64,000 nt of DNA. Source: Rhodotorula mucilaginosa. Its lineage: Eukaryota; Basidiomycota; Microbotryomycetes; Sporidiobolales; Sporidiobolaceae. Of the stretch, positions 59,762-64,000 are shown in pieces. The position numbers and the translations under genes were made by a program. The notes beneath the pieces are model-generated. The model ran no database searches and was not told the origin of the DNA. It worked only from the letters and a program-made list of their open reading frames with translations. Within the stretch, counting starts at the first letter, position 1, and each line of letters starts with the position of its first letter. The stretch lies in NCBI GenBank assembly GCA_034406715.1, contig CP137864.1:1-64000 (forward strand). The letters run 5' to 3'.

Positions 59762-61084
59762 TTACAGCTTGCCGTTCACCTCCGCCGACTTGGTGCCCTG
59801 CTGATGCTGCTTCGACTCGTGCGGCGCCGCAGTCGGCAAGTCCTTGTACTGGTCCGACTTGGTCGCCGAGATTTCTTGACCTGTCTCGTCATCGATGCCG
59901 TCTTCCGCAATCTCCTCTGCGGGTGGGTGGTACGCGATTCGGATGTAGTCAGTTGGGAGTTTACGGATGGGATGTAAAGAAGCGAAAGGAGATCTTCTCG
60001 AGGCAAAGGGCATCTCGGAAAATGGCCCGACTCACCAACGAAGGAAAAGTCCCATCGTCGCTGTTGGCAACAAGAAAAGGTCAGTTCATTCATCAGACAA
60101 GAGCTTACGGACCTGATTGAAGGAACGCACCTCTTCTCCGCGCTCGAGAAAATCGGTCCGGCCGTCCCACAACCTTTGCCACTCGTCTCCCTCGCTGGCA
60201 AACTTGCTGACGCTGCACGTGGCCGCCGCGACAGGTAACCGCTCCTCGTCCTTCCACAGTCCCAATTGCTCGGCTTGGCCCGGTTCGGTCGCCCCCTCCG
60301 AGAGGACCTCGTCTCCCAATCGGACATCTCCCGCCAAGGCGCGACACAGCGCAATCGCCGTCGCCGCATGAGTAAAGACAATCGCGCGCGAGTATCCGCG
60401 TGCGCTCAGGGCTTGGGCGAGTAAAGGGGCGAAACGGGCGCAACGGTGGTGGATGGCGCGCATGGATTCGCCGACGCGGGGAGGGGTGAGGAGCGGTTCC
60501 CAGGCTGCAGGGTCGGTCGAGACGCGCGGGAAGTGCTTCTGGAGGAGGGAGGGCGTCGCCGGAGCTGGATGCAGTCCACGGCGGACGGGCAGGTACCATT
60601 CGGCTGTCGCGGGTGGGCGTTTGCGGGCATGAGTTCGGTTGCCGAATCTTAGGTTTGCTTCTCGCCGACACTCACCGAGACCGGGTTCGATCAGGATGGG
60701 CAGATCGAGCGCTTCGGCGACCGGAGTGGCCGTCTGGACACAGCGGTATAGCGGGCTGCCCGGGGTTATTGCGTGGTCAGCTACCGGTGACCCACGCCAA
60801 GTCCACCGCACCGGAACTCACGAGCTGAGGATTGCGATGCCTTGCTGCTTGGCTTGTTCGCGTGACGTTATTCCGAGGTCATCTTTGAGGAACTGGGCGA
60901 GTTCGTGCGCCTGGTCTACGCCGTGTTTCGACAGCGGTGGGTCGCGAGGGATGCCGGTCGGCGGAGTCCACAGCTGCGTCTCCCAGGAGAGGCTGTCCGC
61001 GGAGGAGAGTTAGCTTGGCGGGTGCAGAGTCTTGGTGCCGGAGACTGACCGGAACCCGTGCCTGCAGACGTAGATGTGCTGCAT
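59762..61084 (-). CDS. histidine phosphatase / phosphoglycerate-mutase-fold protein (Tfc7-like)
   Basis: Branch-1 histidine phosphatase fold. Exons: 61050-61084, 60822-60992, 60676-60755, 60113-60603, 59762-60060, about 358 residues. The catalytic motif is IYVCRHGFR (first His), then SPLYRCVQTATPVAE (Arg), GLAEWYLP (Glu) and VFTHAATAIALCRAL (second His), so the active-site set is complete. Fungal members of this type include Tfc7 (TFIIIC tau55), where the domain has a C-terminal extension; this protein also has one (PTDYIRIAYHPPAEEIAEDG and a Gln/Lys/Ser tail), so a TFIIIC role is possible but not shown. The frame changes at the AAAA run 60019-60022; adding one base gives a single frame and a total of 1077 coding bases. 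Divergent from eL13, 183 bp between starts. Confidence 0.78.
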
Positions 61085-61267
61085 GCTCTGTATGTGGGGC
61101 AGCTTTAGAGTGTTGCAAGTCAGTGAGGAGAGAGAGCGAAGTGATGACGTGTCCGCTGCGGCGAGGGCGAGTCGAGCTCGGAAGGCGAAGCGAAGCGCGG
61201 CGCGGTCGAGGCGACGCGAGCGCCTGCTTCTGGTTCTGCGTGCTCCTCGTCGTCACCGCCAGCTGCC
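61085..61267. promoter_or_regulatory. 183-bp divergent promoter, mutase-fold gene / eL13
   Basis: Only 183 bp separate the two divergent ATGs. A ribosomal protein promoter must be contained here; no specific element was recognised. Confidence 0.5.
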
Positions 61268-62454
61268 ATGGGTGTGAGTGCACGCACTAGACTCCCTTGG
61301 CTGTACCCCCGCTGATCTGCCCTTGCCCCCGCCCCCTGCCTGCCTTGCCCCCGCCGCTGTTGCTGCCGTGGTCACCGTTGCGGTCGTGCTCCTCCAGTTC
61401 GGCAAGAAACAAGTCAGTCGCCCACCGCTCTCTAGGCGCCTACAGAGAGAGTGCAAACTAACGCAAGACCCCACCGACAGCGTCCTCCACCGCAACCACT
61501 TCCGCAAGGACTGGCAGTCGCGTGTCAAGACTTGGTTCGACCAGCCGGGCAAGAAGCACTCGCGCCGCGTCGCTCGCCAGGCCAAGGCCGCCAAGGCCGG
61601 TCTCCGGTGCGTGCGCGGTTCTGGGTGGTCGTCTGTGGCCGGCGGGCGTGCTGACAGTCTTCTCGCTGTCTTCTTTTGGAACCCCTCTCTCTGCTCGCCC
61701 TCTTTTTTTCGACTCGCCCTCGATCCGCTCATTCTATCTCGCCCACTCCGACCACGCTCATCGGTGCACGCCTCGGCTGGTGGATATGGACTCGGCGGTT
61801 TGGACTCAATGGTGGACGTGGTGGTGGATGCGGTGGAAACCGCCGTGATGGGAATCGCCGTGTGATGGAAATCGTGTGGAACCCGCGTGCACAGCCCGGT
61901 CGAGCTCCTGCGCCCGGCCGTCCGTGCCCCGACGGTCCGCTACAACCGCAAGCTCCGTGCCGGCCGCGGTTTCACCAAGGCTGAGCTCAAGCAGGCCGGC
62001 CTCCGCGCCAAGGAGGCCCTCTCGCTCGGCGTCCCCGTCGACCACCGCCGCCGCAACCGCAGCGAGGAGGGCTTGAAGCTCAACGTCGAGCGCCTCGAGG
62101 CCTACAAGGCCCGCCTCGTCGTCTTCCCCGAAAAAGGCCGGCAAGGTCAAGGAGGGCGACACCGACGGCGCGTCCCAAGACACCGAGCGCCTCTCGCGCC
62201 TCGCCGCTGCGTTCCCGATCCCCAACGGCGCCGGCGAGCTCGAGCAGCCCGCGAGATCACCTCGGAAGAGAAGAACGCCCCCTCGGCGTACGACCAGCTC
62301 CGCAAGGCTCGCTCCGACGCCCGCCTCGTCGGCGTCCGCGCCGAGCGCGAGCGCAAGAAGCGCGAGGAGGAGGAGGCCAAGAAGAAGGTGCGTCGGCGGT
62401 CCACGCTTCGTCTGGATGTGGCCATGCTGACCTTGACTTGGACACCCGCAGTAA
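61268..62454 (+). CDS. RPL13: 60S ribosomal protein eL13
   Basis: Large-subunit ribosomal protein. The ATG at 61268-61270 is followed at once by a GTGTGAG or GTGAGT donor; the short second coding exon (about 61400-61414) is not resolved in phase. Exon 61481-61606 carries [25 protein letters not shown] and [10 protein letters not shown]; a 288-nt intron (61607-61894) follows; exon 61895-62387 has [64 protein letters not shown], then [10 protein letters not shown] and [30 protein letters not shown]. The final intron (62388-62451) ends directly before TAA. The frame shifts at the AAAAA run 62131-62135 (one base too many) and back near CCC 62248-62250 (one too few), which together hide about 39 residues including [20 protein letters not shown]. 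These are probably sequence errors. Confidence 0.92.
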
Positions 62455-63146
62455 ACCCGGCTTTTTTTCCTCTTTTTTGTACTCTTTTCCTTTGCGGGCG
62501 CCAGCAACTACCCCCCCTTTTTTCTCCAAGCGTTTCTGCACCGACTCTTCTTCCGAACCGGCGGTCTCTCAATGGGAGTGGCGACGGCTTCCTGTGTTCT
62601 GGCGTGCAGTGAGGCTTGCGTGGGATTCGAGGGCTCGCAGGCTGAGGAGTGGAACAGCTGGATCCGGAGGACTCCGCTTCGCTTTTCCAGGTACGATGGT
62701 TCGGACACTCGTCACGCTGGTTTGGTCGCCTGACAACTTCCGCGGGAAGACGGCGACTCGCTCATCGGAGGGAGTCCCACTTCGGATCATCCCTTCTCGA
62801 CCTCTTCTCTCTCTCTCGCCGCTTGTTCGCATCCTCGCTCTGCTTTACGACCCGGCTCCTTTTCCGCGTCCTCTCGAGCGCGTGCCCGCGCAGCGGGCCT
62901 GGTTCCGGCCGGAGGCCGGTCGTTTGGTTTGGGAAAGTCGGGGGAAGCTTGCCGCGAAGCGGCTGTCTGTGCGCTTGTCGGCTTTGGCCTTCACCCGCGG
63001 TGCTTCCTCGCTTGTCGACGTCATCGTAAGGGAACGCTGCGTCAAACCGTGCCTCCGAAGCAAGTCAGGTTTGGCCTCGCGCTCATCTTGCTGAATGAAC
63101 TGACCTCGCCTCCTCTTCGGAGCTGTTCTAGTCCGTCGCCTTAGAG
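62455..63146. other. subtelomeric non-coding stretch
   Basis: From the eL13 stop to the first telomere-like repeats. No gene family typical of subtelomeres (RecQ-like helicase, surface proteins, transporters) was seen. Long reading frames exist on both strands but lack domains. From 62570 on, this sequence is repeated in reverse after the telomere repeats. Confidence 0.6.
62570..63141 (+). repeat. inverted repeat, left arm
   Basis: Pairs with 63430-64000 on the opposite strand over about 570 bp, almost base for base. Differences are mostly single-base indels in short homopolymers (for example TTT at 62721-62723 against two at 63847-63848) plus some substitutions. The match runs to the last base of the window. 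Confidence 0.95.
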
Positions 63147-63245
63147 ATAGTTAGGTTTAGGTTGAGTAGAGGGTGGCGCTAGGGTTAAGTGTTAGGGTTA
63201 GGGTTGGCGGGTCGCTCGCCGCTCTAGAGGGTTAGGGATGTTAGG
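63147..63245 (+). repeat. degenerate telomere repeats (TTAGGG strand, end of chromosome to the right)
   Basis: Several GTTAGGG and TTAGG-like units mixed with unrelated bases. The G-rich strand runs 5'-3' to the right, as expected for a right chromosome end. The disorder is probably in part sequencing error at low coverage. Confidence 0.8.
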
Positions 63246-63267
63246 TGGTTGGACGAGTATCACAGTG

Positions 63268-63323
63268 ATTCTGCTCTCTGTTATTTCCTCCTCCTACGTG
63301 TGATTGTTGTTGTGGTAGAGATT
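63268..63323. other. sequence resembling the PacBio SMRTbell hairpin adapter (artefact)
   Basis: Reads CTCTCTG, TTATTTCCTCCTCCT, then ATTGTTGTTGTGG and TAGAGAT. The order CT-repeat, TTTTCCTCCTCC, TTGTTGTTGTTG, GAGAGAT is that of the standard SMRTbell adapter, with about the error rate expected of one raw pass. It sits at the centre of the inverted repeat, where a missed adapter would be. Confidence 0.8.
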
Positions 63324-63339
63324 CTACTGTGATACTGTC

Positions 63340-63429
63340 AACACTAACCCTTAAGACCCTAACTCTATAGTACCCTACTACCCTAAACTCCTACTAACCT
63401 AACCCTAACCCTAACCTAACCTAACCTAA
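63340..63429 (-). repeat. degenerate telomere repeats (CCCTAA strand), mirror copy
   Basis: CCCTAA/CCTAA units on the plus strand, opposite in orientation to those at 63147-63245. This is the complementary-strand copy of the same telomere if the junction is an adapter read-through. Confidence 0.8.
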
Positions 63430-64000
63430 CGCAAAGGCGACGGATAGAACAGCTCCGAAGAGGAGGCGAGGTCAGTTCATTCAGCAAGATGAGCGCGAGG
63501 CCAAACCTGACTTGCTTCGGAGGCACGGGTTGACGCAGCGTTCCCTTACGATGACGTCGACAAGCGAGGAAGCACCGCGGTGAAGGCCAAAGCCGACAAG
63601 CGCACAGACAGCCGCTTCGCGGCAAGCTTCCCCCGACTTTCCCAAACCAAACCCGGCCTCCGGCCGGAACCAGGCCCGCTGCGCGGGCACGCGCTCGAGA
63701 GGACGGGAAAAGGAGCCGGGTCGTAAAGCAGAGCGAGGATGCGAACAAGCGGCGAGAGAGAGAGAAGAGGTCGAGAAGGGATGATCCGAAGTGGGACTCC
63801 CTCCGATGAGCGAGTCGCCGTCTTCCCGCGGAAGTTGTCAGGCGACCAACCAGCGTGACGAGTGTCCGAACCATCGTACCTGGAAAAGCGAAGCGGAGTC
63901 CTCCGGATCCAGCTGTTCCACTCCTCAGCCTGCGAGCCCTCGAATCCCACGCAAGCCTCACTGCCGCCAGAACCCCAGGAAGCCGTCGCCACTCCCATTG
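63430..64000 (-). repeat. inverted repeat, right arm (probable fold-back copy)
   Basis: Reverse complement of 62570-63141. Should not be annotated as separate genome sequence if the junction is artefactual. Confidence 0.9.

Noticed and set aside
61607-61894. Possible intronic snoRNA in the 288-nt intron of eL13
   Set aside because: The intron is long and ribosomal protein introns often host snoRNAs, but no convincing paired C (RTGATGA) and D (CTGA) boxes or H/ACA layout could be made; TGATGG near 61872 is only a partial match.
62438-63094. 218-residue frame in the subtelomere and its mirror at 63416-63961
   Set aside because: The second is the inverted copy of the first; no domain, no ATG context, and mirrored frames are expected from the palindrome.
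1-64000. Transposons, LTR or other virus-like elements, CRISPR arrays, tRNA or rRNA genes
   Set aside because: No reverse transcriptase, integrase, transposase or capsid-like frame, no regular spacer array and no tRNA-like B-box in a foldable context were seen on either strand.

Overview
The window looks like the end of a chromosome from a basidiomycete, most likely a GC-rich red yeast of the Microbotryomycetes (Rhodotorula/Sporobolomyces-like). The reasons are dense genes full of introns of about 50-120 nt, donors mostly GTGCGT or GTGAGT, a CTGAC-like branch site shortly before the acceptor, long Ser/Pro/Gln/Asp tracts, and TTAGGG-type telomere repeats at the right end. The lineage is inferred; no marker gene was compared with a database.

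Layout, left to right. ATE1 arginyltransferase (minus, cut by the left edge); LST8 of the TOR complexes (minus); a superfamily 1 helicase of the IGHMBP2/Hcs1 type with a long leader (plus); a three-KH RNA-binding protein (minus); LSM1 (minus); ribosomal protein eL32 (plus); BCP1/BCCIP (plus); a cold-shock-domain protein (plus); palmitoyl-protein thioesterase PPT1 (minus); mitochondrial helicase IRC3 (plus); a GFD2/QIP-like DEDDh exonuclease (minus). Then three full-length PDR-type ABC transporters in tandem (plus, 25.8-46.3 kb, called A, B and C here). After them: NudC (minus), a typical 2-Cys peroxiredoxin (plus), a PIAS/SIZ SUMO ligase (minus), a second cold-shock-domain protein (plus), a PAS-kinase-type protein kinase (minus), a phosphoglycerate-mutase-fold protein (minus) and ribosomal protein eL13 (plus), which lies about 0.7 kb from telomere repeats.

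The ABC array is the main accessory-type feature. The three copies share the same architecture but differ in intron content, including a 10-nt micro-exon in A and B that is fused into flanking exons in C. They also carry short tracts of near identity that change partner along the gene, which points to gene conversion. An 11-bp motif centred on CCGCGGA lies about 0.3 kb upstream of both B and C.

The last 1.43 kb is almost certainly an assembly artefact. Bases 62570-63141 return as an inverted copy at 63430-64000. Between the arms are two opposed telomere-repeat blocks around a degraded match to the PacBio SMRTbell hairpin adapter. Single-base indels, mostly in short homopolymers, also break several conserved genes (eL32, eL13, the KH gene, PPT1, IRC3, the cold-shock gene, the mutase-fold gene, ATE1). 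They are best read as uncorrected long-read errors. I found no convincing novel defence or mobile system, no CRISPR array, no tRNA or rRNA gene, and no recognisable transposon.
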